Positions 52,254 through 61,070 of a stretch of DNA of 64,000 nt are shown here, in pieces. Numbering within the stretch: the stretch's first letter is position 1; every line of letters starts with the position of its first letter. Origin of the DNA: Candidatus Saccharimonadota bacterium (GTDB lineage Bacteria; Patescibacteriota; Saccharimonadia; Saccharimonadales; Saccharimonadaceae); the NCBI GenBank assembly GCA_015999875.1, contig JAECRG010000001.1:62001-126000 (forward strand), read 5' to 3'. The notes beneath the pieces were generated by a model that had not been told where the DNA came from, made no database searches, and saw nothing but the letters and a program-made list of their open reading frames with translations. Position numbers and translations under genes: made by a program.

Positions 52254-53461
52254 GTAGCAAGACTATAGCATTGTATTTTCAGCTTCATCAGCCATATCGC
52301 ATCAAGCGCTACACTATTTTCGATGCGGCGCACGATCATATGTATTTCAATGACGAGGGAGATGGCGACACCAACAATCGACTCGTGTTCAAGCGTGTCG
52401 CCGAGAAATCATATCGGCCTATGCTTACGCTGCTGGATCGTCTCAGCGAAGAGCATGAGGGGTTCCGCTTCACGCTGAGTATGACCGGGACATTTCTAGA
52501 GCAAGCAGAGGCCTGGACGCCAGATGTAGTCGAAACGCTCAAACGCCTCGTCGCTAGAGGCAACGTCGAGCTACTGGCCGAGACATATCATCATAGCCTG
52601 TCTTTCTTCTACAGTCGACGAGAATTTGAGACAGAAGTAAATCTTCATCGCGAGAAGATATTCGCGACATTTGGCGTCATTCCTTCTGTGTTTCGCAACA
52701 CTGAGCTTGCATATAGCGATGAGCTTGCCACATGGATTGCTGGACACGAATACAAAGGTATTCTGGCTGAAGGTTGGGACGGAGCACTTGATTGGCGCAG
52801 TCCAAATCACCTCTATAAAGCCTCGGGCACAGATTCACTAGCGCTGCTACTTAAAAACTACAAATTAAGCGATGATCTCGCATTTCGTTTCGGTGATCGT
52901 AACTGGTCTGGCTGGCCACTTACTGCCGAGGGCTACGTGGAGAGGATTCACCAGTCTGACCCATCTGGGCAAATTATCAATTTGTTTATGGACTTTGAAA
53001 CGTTTGGCGAACATCAGTGGGAAGACACGGGTATCTTTGATTTCTTCAATAAGTTTGTAGCAGCGTGGTCGCGTAGTGATAATACTTTTGCGACAACTTC
53101 GGATGTGATCTCACAGCATAGCCCCGTAGACACGATTAGTATGCCGGAAGTTATCACCTGGGCGGACAGCGAACGCGATCTGAGCGCATGGAACGGCAAT
53201 GCGCTACAGCAAGAGGCTCTCAAGCACGCATACGCACTTGAAGCCGAAGTAGTACAGTCTGGTGATAAGGAACTTGTCGCTGATTGGCGAAGGCTCCTTA
53301 CGTCTGACCATACATACTACATGGCTACAAAGTGGCATGAAGATGGTAATATCCACGCATACTTTAGTCCTTATGATTCTCCATACGATGCCTTCTTGTC
53401 GTATATGAACGTTATACGAGATATTCGCTGGCGTGTTATGCAGCACCGAAAGGTCTTGTAG
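52250..53461 (+). CDS. GH57 family alpha-glucan-active enzyme
   Basis: At 403 aa from the ATG overlapping the GT4 stop (the track start is 21 codons early). GH57 conserved regions: FQLHQPYR, AETYHHSLSFFYSR, GVIPSVFRNTEL with the nucleophile Glu, AEGWDGALDW, and MDFETFGEHQW with the general-acid Asp. The family includes amylases and 4-alpha-glucanotransferases; which one is not decided by these motifs. It is cytoplasmic. Confidence 0.92.
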   Translation: MSSKTIALYFQLHQPYRIKRYTIFDAAHDHMYFNDEGDGDTNNRLVFKRVAEKSYRPMLTLLDRLSEEHEGFRFTLSMTGTFLEQAEAWTPDVVETLKRLVARGNVELLAETYHHSLSFFYSRREFETEVNLHREKIFATFGVIPSVFRNTELAYSDELATWIAGHEYKGILAEGWDGALDWRSPNHLYKASGTDSLALLLKNYKLSDDLAFRFGDRNWSGWPLTAEGYVERIHQSDPSGQIINLFMDFETFGEHQWEDTGIFDFFNKFVAAWSRSDNTFATTSDVISQHSPVDTISMPEVITWADSERDLSAWNGNALQQEALKHAYALEAEVVQSGDKELVADWRRLLTSDHTYYMATKWHEDGNIHAYFSPYDSPYDAFLSYMNVIRDIRWRVMQHRKVL

Positions 53462-53464
53462 GGC

Positions 53465-55417
53465 ATGACACGACCAATCGTACTTAGCAATGGCGAGCTT
53501 CATGTCGGAATAAATAATTTTGGCTTAGTGCACGATTTCTATTATCCATATGTTGGACTGGAAAACCATGCTGCTGGTAAAGATCTACGTCACCATGTGG
53601 GTGTCTGGATAGATGGAGAGATTAGCTGGCTCGACGACCACGCATCCGACTGGCAGACGACATTTTCGTATCCGCATCGAGGCTTGGTGGGTCGTGTTGC
53701 CGCAGTAAACGAAAGACTTGGGGTGATTCTTGAGTTTGATGATGCAGTAGATGCGACTATGAACGCGTTTTTTCGAAATATTCATGTGGTTAACACTCGT
53801 GAGTATGAACGTGAAATACGTTTGTTTACGCATCAAGCATTTGTGATTGGTGATTCGCGTAGCAACACAGATACCGCGCAGTACTTACCTGATAGCGACG
53901 CAATTTTGCATTATAGAGGGCGTCGTGTGTTTGTGGTGTCCGGCTCTCACGACGGTAAGCCGTTTGATCAACACACGGTGGGTATTTTTGGTATCGAAGG
54001 CAAGGAAGGTACATACCGAGACGCCGAAGACGGAGAGCTAAGTATGAGCAATGTCGAACACGGACGCGTCGACAGTACTTTGCGATTTACTCTTCATATT
54101 GCACCCCACGAGTCCGCGCGTGTGCATTACTGGATAGCTGCAGGAACTTCACTGCGTGAAGCTCTACAAATCAATAAACTCATTTGGAAAGATGGAGTGG
54201 ATCACTATATGCATGGCACGTTGCACTGGTGGCACAAATGGCTCGAACCCACAGAGCAAGTACTTGATCGCATGGACGAGCAATATCGAGATAGTTTCCG
54301 CCAAAGTGTCATGATCATCAAGTCACAGATCGACAAACGCGGCGCAGTAATCGCCAGCACAGACTCCGCTATGCTTAATTATTGGCGCGATGCCTATGCA
54401 TATTGCTGGCCACGAGATGGCGCATACGTACTATGGCCTCTTATCAGGCTTGGCTACACAGAAGAGCCTCAGCGTTTCTTTGAGTTTTGTCGACGCGTCA
54501 TGCACCCATCGGGCTATTTGATGCATAAATTCCGCGCTGATGGCGCACTCGGTTCAAGCTGGCATCCATATATTCATGATGGCGTAGTAGCTCCACCGAT
54601 TCAAGAAGACGAAACAGCGCTTGTGGTGTTTGTATTTGCACAGTACTACGGTATGCACAAAAACCCAAAGCTCCTCGATGATTTCTACGAAGAGATGATT
54701 AAGCCGATGGCAACTTTTCTGGCAGAATTCGTCGATGACAAGACAGGACTACCCAAGCCAAGCTACGATCTATGGGAAGAGGTGTTCCTTACGACAACAT
54801 ACACTACCGCCACTGTGTATGCAGCACTGCTCGCAGCGGGAGATTTGGCTGAAGCCGCAGGAGATGCTGATAACGCGGTTGCTTGGCGTGCGGCGGCGGA
54901 TGATATATACGATGCTGCGCATAAGTACCTGTATAACGAAAAGCGACAGTCGTTTTACAAAGGTGTCATCACTAAAGATGGTGAGATGACATACGATGAG
55001 CGTATTGATACGTCGAGTGTATTTGGAGCATTTATGTTTGGGCTCTTTCCGATTCGTGAGACAGAGTTGCAAAATTCCCTCCAGAGCTTGCTCAAAGCCT
55101 TCCCTACGCACGATGATGCATATGGACTGCCTCGATACGAAAACGATACGTATCTGCGTGTAGACGATGCTACGCCGGGTAACTGGTGGTTCATATCATC
55201 ACTATGGCTGGCTCAGTACTGTGTCGAAACCGGTGATACTGACATGGCACATACGATTATTCGATGGGTGCAGTCTCATGCTGGCTCAACGGGCGTGTTG
55301 TCCGAACAAGTAAATCCGCATACCGGTGAATCATTGTCTGTCGCGCCACTGACTTGGAGTCACGCAGAATATGTCGCCACGCTTCTGGATATAATTACTG
55401 AGCCGGAGCATTCATAG
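53465..55417 (+). CDS. GH15 family glucoamylase/glucodextranase-like hydrolase
   Basis: At 650 aa it has an N-terminal beta-sandwich (about 1-250) and a C-terminal (alpha/alpha)6 barrel. Typical GH15 signposts: YAYCWPRDGAYVLWPLI, SYDLWEEVFLTTTYTTATVY with one catalytic Glu, and LTWSHAEYVATLL with the other. It releases glucose from non-reducing ends. There is no signal peptide, so it acts on internal glycogen. It starts 3 nt after the GH57 stop. Confidence 0.93.
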   Translation: MTRPIVLSNGELHVGINNFGLVHDFYYPYVGLENHAAGKDLRHHVGVWIDGEISWLDDHASDWQTTFSYPHRGLVGRVAAVNERLGVILEFDDAVDATMNAFFRNIHVVNTREYEREIRLFTHQAFVIGDSRSNTDTAQYLPDSDAILHYRGRRVFVVSGSHDGKPFDQHTVGIFGIEGKEGTYRDAEDGELSMSNVEHGRVDSTLRFTLHIAPHESARVHYWIAAGTSLREALQINKLIWKDGVDHYMHGTLHWWHKWLEPTEQVLDRMDEQYRDSFRQSVMIIKSQIDKRGAVIASTDSAMLNYWRDAYAYCWPRDGAYVLWPLIRLGYTEEPQRFFEFCRRVMHPSGYLMHKFRADGALGSSWHPYIHDGVVAPPIQEDETALVVFVFAQYYGMHKNPKLLDDFYEEMIKPMATFLAEFVDDKTGLPKPSYDLWEEVFLTTTYTTATVYAALLAAGDLAEAAGDADNAVAWRAAADDIYDAAHKYLYNEKRQSFYKGVITKDGEMTYDERIDTSSVFGAFMFGLFPIRETELQNSLQSLLKAFPTHDDAYGLPRYENDTYLRVDDATPGNWWFISSLWLAQYCVETGDTDMAHTIIRWVQSHAGSTGVLSEQVNPHTGESLSVAPLTWSHAEYVATLLDIITEPEHS

Positions 55418-55418
55418 T

Positions 55419-56057
55419 ATGCTCGGATCCGTGTTGCTCGCGTACTCACCGAGCGGTCGTGTCACGCAAAGCTTCAAACAGTTTGCGAAAAAAGCGGGTG
55501 TAATGTACATGGGTACCGTCAAGCAGCATAGTGTAGAATATCATCTTGTACGTGGTTTTACGGCTTCACACAGCCACAAAGACACAGATCACTGTATCGG
55601 CACTTTTTTGCATCATGATTTCATCACCCTTAATCGCGAGACGTCCAGCGGGCGTGTTGTTATTACGGAAGTTGACCTGCATACGTTGCATCCCTTTAGC
55701 CACTTCTTCGTAGTGCCAAATACACTGCGGCGCGAGCTGTTTGATTCCATCCTGCAGCTTTATCCGCACCATCGACATGCTCCGTATGCGCCCCTCGACT
55801 CTTTTAGTGCCAAATTCAAGGATGAATATTCAATACTATCACTTCCCACCTATTTTACTCGTTCACTACATTTTGCTGGAGACGAAGTAGCAAAGTGTAT
55901 CAGTGTTCTTCACAGCACGAAGTATGTATTTGAAGTTATTGACAATAGTCTTTTTGTATATAATTTTGCAGCAAACGAGCCAACCGAGAAATCACTTGAA
56001 TTTCAGGTACGCTTTGCATGCACACTTGCAACGGCGCTCGAAACCCGCAACAAATAA
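55419..56057 (+). CDS. Hypothetical protein at the end of the alpha-glucan operon
   Basis: The 212-aa soluble protein starts 1 nt after the GH15 stop. A His-rich stretch (TASHSHKDTDHCIGTFLHH) and PHHRHAPYAP stand out and could bind metal; the rest looks like an alpha/beta domain. I do not recognise it. Its position suggests a role in storage-polymer metabolism or its control. It is followed immediately by a terminator, so it is the last gene of the operon. Confidence 0.7.
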   Translation: MLGSVLLAYSPSGRVTQSFKQFAKKAGVMYMGTVKQHSVEYHLVRGFTASHSHKDTDHCIGTFLHHDFITLNRETSSGRVVITEVDLHTLHPFSHFFVVPNTLRRELFDSILQLYPHHRHAPYAPLDSFSAKFKDEYSILSLPTYFTRSLHFAGDEVAKCISVLHSTKYVFEVIDNSLFVYNFAANEPTEKSLEFQVRFACTLATALETRNK

Positions 56058-56087
56058 AATAACCTCCGCATTCACGGAGGCTATTTG
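56056..56087. terminator. Terminator of the alpha-glucan operon, shared with rpmG
   Basis: AAAATAACCTCCG/CGGAGGCTATTT stem with a 6-nt loop, A/T-flanked on both sides. It serves both convergent genes. Confidence 0.8.
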
Positions 56088-56092
56088 TATGT

Positions 56093-56299
56093 TTAGCTTT
56101 TACGCTTTTTGACTTCGTTGCGTCCGAGGTTTTTCTTTGTCTCGGTGTAAGTTGCGTGCTTACGTGCAATTGGGTCATACTTCTTTAGTACGAGTTTGTC
56201 TGGAGTATTCTGGGTATTTTTGACCGTGTAGTACGTACGGTGACCAGACAAGTCACTCACGAGGCCAATCAGCTTGCGCTTTGTATTCTTCTTTGCCAC
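56093..56299 (-). CDS. rpmG: 50S ribosomal protein L33
   Basis: The 68-aa protein has [21 protein letters not shown] and [14 protein letters not shown]. The zinc-binding CxxC pairs of C+ L33 are absent, so this is the C- form. The C-terminus is slightly extended with basic residues. The ATG follows AAGG. Confidence 0.92.
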   Translation of the reverse strand: MAKKNTKRKLIGLVSDLSGHRTYYTVKNTQNTPDKLVLKKYDPIARKHATYTETKKNLGRNEVKKRKS

Positions 56300-56394
56300 T
56301 TTAACTTCCTTATTAGATTACCCTGCTTGGGTTTTGATAAGACTTTCAAAGTAAGATTATAGCAAAAACACCTCTTATGCGCAAGTACTTCGAC

Positions 56395-56889
56395 CTAGCG
56401 GAAGTTTACAAATTGCAGAGGCGCGTCGATATCGAGCTGATTAACTCGGGTCATTACCGATTGCAACTCGTCTTTACTTGCACTCGTAATCCGTAGTTCG
56501 TCCCCTTGAATTACCGGCTTGGCCTTTTTGAACTCTTCACGAATTGTCTTTGAAATAAGTTTTGCGTTTTCTTGACTCAATCCTTTCTTAAAAGGAACTT
56601 CCTTGGTCGCTTGAAGGTTTGACTCTACGATATCTTTGCTCAGATCAAGCACTTTACTGCTTACTTCTCGACTAGCGAGCTTCTTGCGTATGATATCGAG
56701 CACTGCATCAATCTGCCATTCGTTTGCACCGACAATCTTAATTCCCTCTTTGTCCTTGAGCCAGTCAAGCTTGGCAGGAGTACCCTTGAAGTCGTATCTG
56801 CTAGCGATTTCTTTTTCCGCCTGCTGATACACATTGTTCATTTCTGCTTTGTCGTAATCCGACACTATGTCTAAACTAAATGTTGCCAT
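56395..56889 (-). CDS. YajQ family nucleotide-binding protein (UPF0234)
   Basis: At 164 aa it has MATFSLDIVSDYDKAEMNNV, SRYDFKGTPAKLDW and the C-terminal AKPVIQGDELRITSASKDELQ typical of YajQ. Some homologues bind c-di-GMP or RNA; which applies here is unknown. The start is the ATG 6 nt after TACAAT. The ORF-track extension runs through the tRNA-Thr gene and is rejected. Confidence 0.93.
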   Translation of the reverse strand: MATFSLDIVSDYDKAEMNNVYQQAEKEIASRYDFKGTPAKLDWLKDKEGIKIVGANEWQIDAVLDIIRKKLASREVSSKVLDLSKDIVESNLQATKEVPFKKGLSQENAKLISKTIREEFKKAKPVIQGDELRITSASKDELQSVMTRVNQLDIDAPLQFVNFR

Positions 56890-56895
56890 GCACCC

Positions 56896-56901
56896 ATTGT
56901 A
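56896..56901 (-). promoter_or_regulatory. -10 box, leaderless, of yajQ
   Basis: TACAAT on the minus strand, 6 nt before the ATG. Confidence 0.5.
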
Positions 56902-56948
56902 ACACCTCTGGAAAATGTATGTCAGTTGTGGTAATCTGGTATAGATTT

Positions 56949-57024
56949 GCCGCGATAGCTCAGTTGGTAGAGCGCATCCATGGTAAGGATGAGGTCCTGG
57001 GTTCAAATCCCAGTCGTGGCTCCA
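56949..57024 (+). tRNA. tRNA-Thr (anticodon GGT)
   Basis: Acceptor GCCGCGA/TCGTGGC with a G-T pair, anticodon arm CATCC-ATGGTAA-GGATG, T-arm CTGGGTTCAAATCCCAG, encoded CCA. Confidence 0.95.
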
Positions 57025-57099
57025 AATGATATGTTTACGTATCCGTAACGGGTACGTTTTTAATTTACCGTGTGAATATATCGTATTATAGATACAAAC

Positions 57100-58206
57100 A
57101 TGAGCAATTCAACACACACAGAATCTCGCAAAAAAGTATTAATAGTAGGAGCCGGCGTAGCCGGGCTTTCATTGGCGATCTTGCTTGAGAAACAAGCTGT
57201 CGCGTTTGATATAGTAGAGCGTTCATCTGAAGCCAAGCCCCAGGGCTATAGCATCACATTACCGAGCGCAGGACTCGACGTGCTTAATCAACTAGGTATA
57301 TACGAAGATATCCTCGCTGCTGGCAAGCGTGTTCATGGCGTGCACATTGACTCTGACGAGCATATCCCTGGGAGACTAATCAAGCTTGAAAATATAGTAA
57401 CTGTGCGTCGCAGTGACCTATACCAGTGCCTTCTCGACCAATTACGCTCACCCGTTCATTTCGACACTATGCCCACGAGGTACATCACTCAAGCAGACGG
57501 CAAGACACTCGTGACGTGTAGCGATGGCACCAGTCGCTTATATGATTTGGTAGTGGGTGCAGACGGCATGCACTCTCGTGTGCGCAACTATATTTTTCCG
57601 GAGGCTCAACCTAAGCCCGTAGGCGTGGCCTACTGGACATTTTTTGCTGAGGCAGCTCGCATACCGACGGGTGCAAACTATATCGCACAGACATGGAAAC
57701 GGGGTAAATTCGTGGGCATGTTTCCTCTGCCTTCCTCGACAGGTATTGTGCTTAGTGCGTATATCTCACCCGATACGAATTTAGATACAATTGATATTGA
57801 GGCGCTGTTTGGTGATACAGAGCACCCTATAGGAAACATTCTACGCACGTTTGATCCGAGCATCGCGTACAAAGGACACCTGAAGGAGGTAAATCTAGAG
57901 TCATGGAGCAAGGGTAATTTCGTATTGATTGGTGATGCTGCACATGCAATGACTCCTGCTACGGGCATGGGAGCTACGGCTGGGCTGCTTGATGCAGTAG
58001 AGCTTTCACGCGCACTCACTTCCTTTGACGAGTGGAGCAAGGCGCTTAGACTCTATGAGAGGGCCAGGAAATGCTCTGCGCACCGGGCCCAAGTGCGCTC
58101 ACGACTCATCACGCACGCCATGCTTACGGACGGAATAGCCGGAGGCCTAAGAAAAAAAGCCGTCCGACTATTGCCGGAACGACTCTTCTTGCGCCTTGTG
58201 TCCTAG
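57100..58206 (+). CDS. FAD-dependent monooxygenase (UbiH/PHBH-like)
   Basis: At 368 aa it has the FAD-binding KVLIVGAGVAGLSLAILLEK, the DG motif VVGADGMHSRVRNY, and the GD motif FVLIGDAAHAMTPATGMGA. These are hallmarks of aromatic hydroxylases and tetracycline-modifying-type flavoproteins. The substrate is unknown. No pathway neighbours are present. A TATTAT/TATAGA stretch lies 5-11 nt before the ATG, suggesting a leaderless message. Confidence 0.9.
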   Translation: MSNSTHTESRKKVLIVGAGVAGLSLAILLEKQAVAFDIVERSSEAKPQGYSITLPSAGLDVLNQLGIYEDILAAGKRVHGVHIDSDEHIPGRLIKLENIVTVRRSDLYQCLLDQLRSPVHFDTMPTRYITQADGKTLVTCSDGTSRLYDLVVGADGMHSRVRNYIFPEAQPKPVGVAYWTFFAEAARIPTGANYIAQTWKRGKFVGMFPLPSSTGIVLSAYISPDTNLDTIDIEALFGDTEHPIGNILRTFDPSIAYKGHLKEVNLESWSKGNFVLIGDAAHAMTPATGMGATAGLLDAVELSRALTSFDEWSKALRLYERARKCSAHRAQVRSRLITHAMLTDGIAGGLRKKAVRLLPERLFLRLVS

Positions 58207-58209
58207 TGA

Positions 58210-58983
58210 CTACTGCTGAAGTGGTATGTTAAATACTGCACCGCCGCCAAGATATTCGGGCATCTTACCGTCCCACTTTTCGATAGCTTGCTTTTGCAAG
58301 TATTCCTGAGATAGTGTTTCACTCTGAGCTTTTTGAGCCTCGGCGTCAGTCTTTGCGGCTTCTAGATTAAACTTGGCACGTTCAGCATTTTGCTGTGCAA
58401 CCTGCTTATCTTCGATGGCCTTGCTGAAATTAGGACTAAATTCGAAGTTCGTGATACTCAATTCATCTACAGTAATACCGTACTTTTTTAAACGTTCGCT
58501 GATGATTTTTTGCGTCTCAGCTTTTAGCTCATTTCGCTTAGATATAAGCTCTGAAGCGCTGTATTTTGCGGCCGCAGCTTTGAAAACCTCATTGATCGCA
58601 GGTGTGATTACCTTGTCTTCGTAGGTTGCGCCAATTGTTTGATGAAGCTCACTAATGTTGTCGCGGCGGAGATTGTAGTTAAGCACAATCTGACTCGATA
58701 CATCCTGCAAATCGCTGCTTGCGGCCTTACTATCAACAGTCTGTTTTTGCAACTTGATATCATACATAGTTACTTTGTTTATGCCAAAAGGTAGTACGAG
58801 CGACATGCCTTCATTTAGCTCACGACCGGTCACCTTGCCGTACTGTGTTACGACGCCAACTTGGCCTGTGCCGACGACTTTTACGCTAGAAAGCACCGCC
58901 AAAACCGCCACGACGGCTGCTACAATTATAATTAGTCTCTTTTTTCTCGTCATACCCTCACCCACTACTACTGCTTGTTTCAT
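58210..58983 (-). CDS. SPFH/Band 7 (prohibitin-like) membrane protein
   Basis: About 257 aa. One N-terminal TM (about 17-37) precedes an SPFH domain (TGQVGVVTQYGKVTGRELNEGM, YGITVDELSITNFEFSPNF) and an Ala/Glu/Gln coiled coil (NAERAKFNLEAAKTDAEAQKA). Such proteins scaffold membrane microdomains or control proteases. A TATACT ends 9 nt before the chosen ATG; the next in-frame ATG (MTRKKR) is an alternative start. Confidence 0.9.
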   Translation of the reverse strand: MKQAVVVGEGMTRKKRLIIIVAAVVAVLAVLSSVKVVGTGQVGVVTQYGKVTGRELNEGMSLVLPFGINKVTMYDIKLQKQTVDSKAASSDLQDVSSQIVLNYNLRRDNISELHQTIGATYEDKVITPAINEVFKAAAAKYSASELISKRNELKAETQKIISERLKKYGITVDELSITNFEFSPNFSKAIEDKQVAQQNAERAKFNLEAAKTDAEAQKAQSETLSQEYLQKQAIEKWDGKMPEYLGGGAVFNIPLQQ

Positions 58984-59005
58984 ATACAAGTCAGTATACT
59001 ATGAA

Positions 59006-59293
59006 TTACTTCTTGCGAGTAGTAGGTTTCGTGACGGCTTTTTGCTGTTCAGGTATGCGAAGCAGTACAAATGACTGCAAAAGTGCCCACGCAACAGCAT
59101 TGAAGAGGAAGATTGCTATACATATGAATGCTCCGAGAAGAATTCTCTGGCCTAAATCATAATTGATCAGACCAATGATGCCTGCGCCAAGTACGAGTCC
59201 GATAGTCGCAATCAAATATGAATGCTGCAGTTTTTGGCGTGCGTCATAATTCAGATTCCAATTTTGTAAGCTCGTGATCAAAGTGGTGAACAT
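59006..59293 (-). CDS. Small two-TM membrane protein, 95 aa
   Basis: Two hydrophobic segments (about 26-46 and 51-75) lie between a polar N-terminus and a Lys/Thr tail. AAGGAG lies 11 nt before the ATG. It is just upstream of the SPFH gene on the same strand. I recognise no family. Confidence 0.65.
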   Translation of the reverse strand: MFTTLITSLQNWNLNYDARQKLQHSYLIATIGLVLGAGIIGLINYDLGQRILLGAFICIAIFLFNAVAWALLQSFVLLRIPEQQKAVTKPTTRKK

Positions 59294-59406
59294 AGTATAG
59301 ACAACTCCTTATTACTAAAGTTTAACACTTTTATATGATTTAGTCAATATTAAGCATCATTACTCTTGTCAAAAGTGCGTATGTTTTGTAGAATAGTGAA
59401 TGTTAC

Positions 59407-59483
59407 GCCGATTTAGCTCAGTTGGTTAGAGCAGCTGTTTTGTAAACAGCAGGTCCTGGGTTCGAGTCCCTGAATCGGCTCCA
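59407..59483 (+). tRNA. tRNA-Thr (anticodon TGT)
   Basis: Acceptor GCCGATT/AATCGGC, anticodon arm GCTGT-TTTGTAA-ACAGC, T-arm CTGGGTTCGAGTCCCTG, encoded CCA. Confidence 0.95.
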
Positions 59484-59533
59484 CGACAAAATGATGAATA
59501 GCTCATCGTTTTGTGTATGGAAATACGACATAC

Positions 59534-59618
59534 GCCGGAATCGTGTAGTGGCAATCACAGGAGACTGTAAATCTCCCGCCTTTCGGCTTCGTAGGTTCGA
59601 GTCCTACTTCCGGCACCA
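59534..59618 (+). tRNA. tRNA-Tyr (anticodon GTA)
   Basis: Acceptor GCCGGAA/TTCCGGC, anticodon arm GGAGA-CTGTAAA-TCTCC, a long variable arm (GCCTTTCGGC) as expected for class II tRNAs, encoded CCA. The GTA anticodon makes it a Tgt/queuosine target. Confidence 0.95.
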
Positions 59619-59640
59619 AAACAGTATTTTTACGGAAATT

Positions 59641-59663
59641 GCCGCCCTCTGGGGCGGTTTTTT
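59641..59663 (+). terminator. Terminator of the tRNA-Thr/tRNA-Tyr unit
   Basis: CCGCCC/GGGCGG stem with a tight loop followed by T6. Confidence 0.9.
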
Positions 59664-59712
59664 CTCTGGCGGTGCTGTCGCTTTAGCGACTTTGGCGGTG
59701 TCGGCTTGTATC

Positions 59713-59750
59713 TACGCTATATCTAGCGTCGGTACACTAGATATAGCGTA
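59713..59750. repeat. 14-bp inverted repeat downstream of phyH
   Basis: TACGCTATATCTAG and its exact complement around a 10-nt loop. A smaller GTCGC/GCGAC hairpin lies just before it. No T-run follows on either strand. Confidence 0.6.
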
Positions 59751-59782
59751 TTCTAGAAATGGGAGACGATTAACACTTTGTC

Positions 59783-60517
59783 TTAGCGGTCGTTACCACG
59801 GTATATGTGCTGACCACTCGCGAGAATCTGCCGTGCTTCGTCGGGCTTTGCGTCGAGCTCGTCTACACTACGGAAACCTAGAGTCATGCTTGTACGAGTT
59901 TGTCCTGACGGATTATGCCCAACACCATGGAACAGGATACCGTTAAATAGTAGTACGTCGCCTTCTCTCATTGGCACTGGTACAGCCTGGTTCTCTAATC
60001 CGGCGTATTCTTCGTGCTCGGACATCCATGTTCCGCCACCGTTCGCTTGCGGTACACCTACGTATGGCAGGTTGTGCGAACCAGGCACTACTCTTGTCGC
60101 ACCATTTTCTACTGTAGAATCTTGCAGGTATACCGCAGCAGTCATAAGGCCTCTCGAGGGCTGTAGAATATCACGATGCATCCCTTCGGCCGGCTCGCCT
60201 TGGCGATTATTGATTGTGGCATGATTGTGTCTATTTTTAACAAACACCACGTTTGGACCGAGCAATGAGACTAATGCTCCGACGAGCGCCTGGTTGCCGA
60301 TAACTCTTTTCATGAGTTCGGGGTTGCGATCATAAAGACCATACAACTTCTTGTTTGGGTTTTCGGAGTCAAAGTCTCCGCTTGATTTTTCTGCCTCGTC
60401 TTCGATAAACTCCCGTATTTCGGTAGTTTGCTCTGCGTCAAAAACGTTAGACAGCCTGTAGTATCCTTGGTCTCTGTAAAATCTTGCCTGTTCGTGGCTC
60501 AATGCTCCGTATTTCAT
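59783..60517 (-). CDS. Phytanoyl-CoA dioxygenase (PhyH) family protein
   Basis: A non-heme Fe(II)/2-oxoglutarate oxygenase fold of 244 aa. The metal triad is visible as MHRDILQ (H-x-D) and LFHGVGHNPSGQTRTSMT (distal His, with the 2OG-binding Arg downstream). The substrate is not known; homologues hydroxylate lipids, antibiotics or small metabolites. It is isolated from pathway genes and may be a detoxification or acquired function. TATAAT lies 7 nt before the ATG. Confidence 0.9.
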   Translation of the reverse strand: MKYGALSHEQARFYRDQGYYRLSNVFDAEQTTEIREFIEDEAEKSSGDFDSENPNKKLYGLYDRNPELMKRVIGNQALVGALVSLLGPNVVFVKNRHNHATINNRQGEPAEGMHRDILQPSRGLMTAAVYLQDSTVENGATRVVPGSHNLPYVGVPQANGGGTWMSEHEEYAGLENQAVPVPMREGDVLLFNGILFHGVGHNPSGQTRTSMTLGFRSVDELDAKPDEARQILASGQHIYRGNDR

Positions 60518-60524
60518 GGAGCAT

Positions 60525-60530
60525 ATTATA
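60525..60530 (-). promoter_or_regulatory. -10 box, leaderless, of phyH
   Basis: Consensus TATAAT, 7 nt before the ATG; there is no Shine-Dalgarno. Confidence 0.55.
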
Positions 60531-61064
60531 CTACAATTTACCTAAATAATCAAGAGCTAGATAGGCAACCTCAATGTCCGTCATCTGACCACTGCGTAGT
60601 TGCTGACGAAATTCATCAAGAGGCATGAGTACTAGCTCGGTCTGCTCAGTGTCGGTATCTTGAGGTTCGCCAACCTTCTTGCAGTTTGTGGCCACAAAAC
60701 AATGGCGCTCCATAGTTGAATAAGCGTCGTCTAGACACGTACCTATCTCAACAAACTCACCCTCGTAACCAGTTTCTTCGCGAAACTCACGCCCGATTGA
60801 CTCGAGTGCATTTTCACCCGGATCAAGGTAGCCACCAGGTAGCTCGTTCAAGACTTTGCCTGGTCCTGGGCGAAATTGGCGAGCCAAGATGATCTCATTG
60901 TTGTCGGTCAGCGCGACGACCGCAGCTGCCGGTCTAGCGTTGTTGATATAAAAATCAGCTTTGTTGCCACGCGGCATCAAAAAATCCACACGGTCAATAT
61001 CCCACGCGTATTTTTTGTAAACTTGTTCCCTTTTTAGCACTTTCCAAGGTAGAATCGCCATCAT
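60531..61064 (-). CDS. Nudix hydrolase, ADP-ribose pyrophosphatase-like
   Basis: At 177 aa it has an intact Nudix box GGYLDPGENALESIGREFREETGY, with the preceding ILARQFRPGPGKVLNELP typical of ADP-ribose/NDP-sugar hydrolases. GGGGGG lies upstream of the ATG. It follows the nucleotidyltransferase by 6 nt, so they are probably co-transcribed and act on nucleotide sugars. Confidence 0.9.
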   Translation of the reverse strand: MMAILPWKVLKREQVYKKYAWDIDRVDFLMPRGNKADFYINNARPAAAVVALTDNNEIILARQFRPGPGKVLNELPGGYLDPGENALESIGREFREETGYEGEFVEIGTCLDDAYSTMERHCFVATNCKKVGEPQDTDTEQTELVLMPLDEFRQQLRSGQMTDIEVAYLALDYLGKL

Positions 61065-61070
61065 GCCCCC

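Noticed and set aside
56890-57006. N-terminal extension of yajQ in the ORF track
   Set aside because: It would run through the tRNA-Thr gene, and the internal ATG is the conserved YajQ N-terminus with a -10 just before it.
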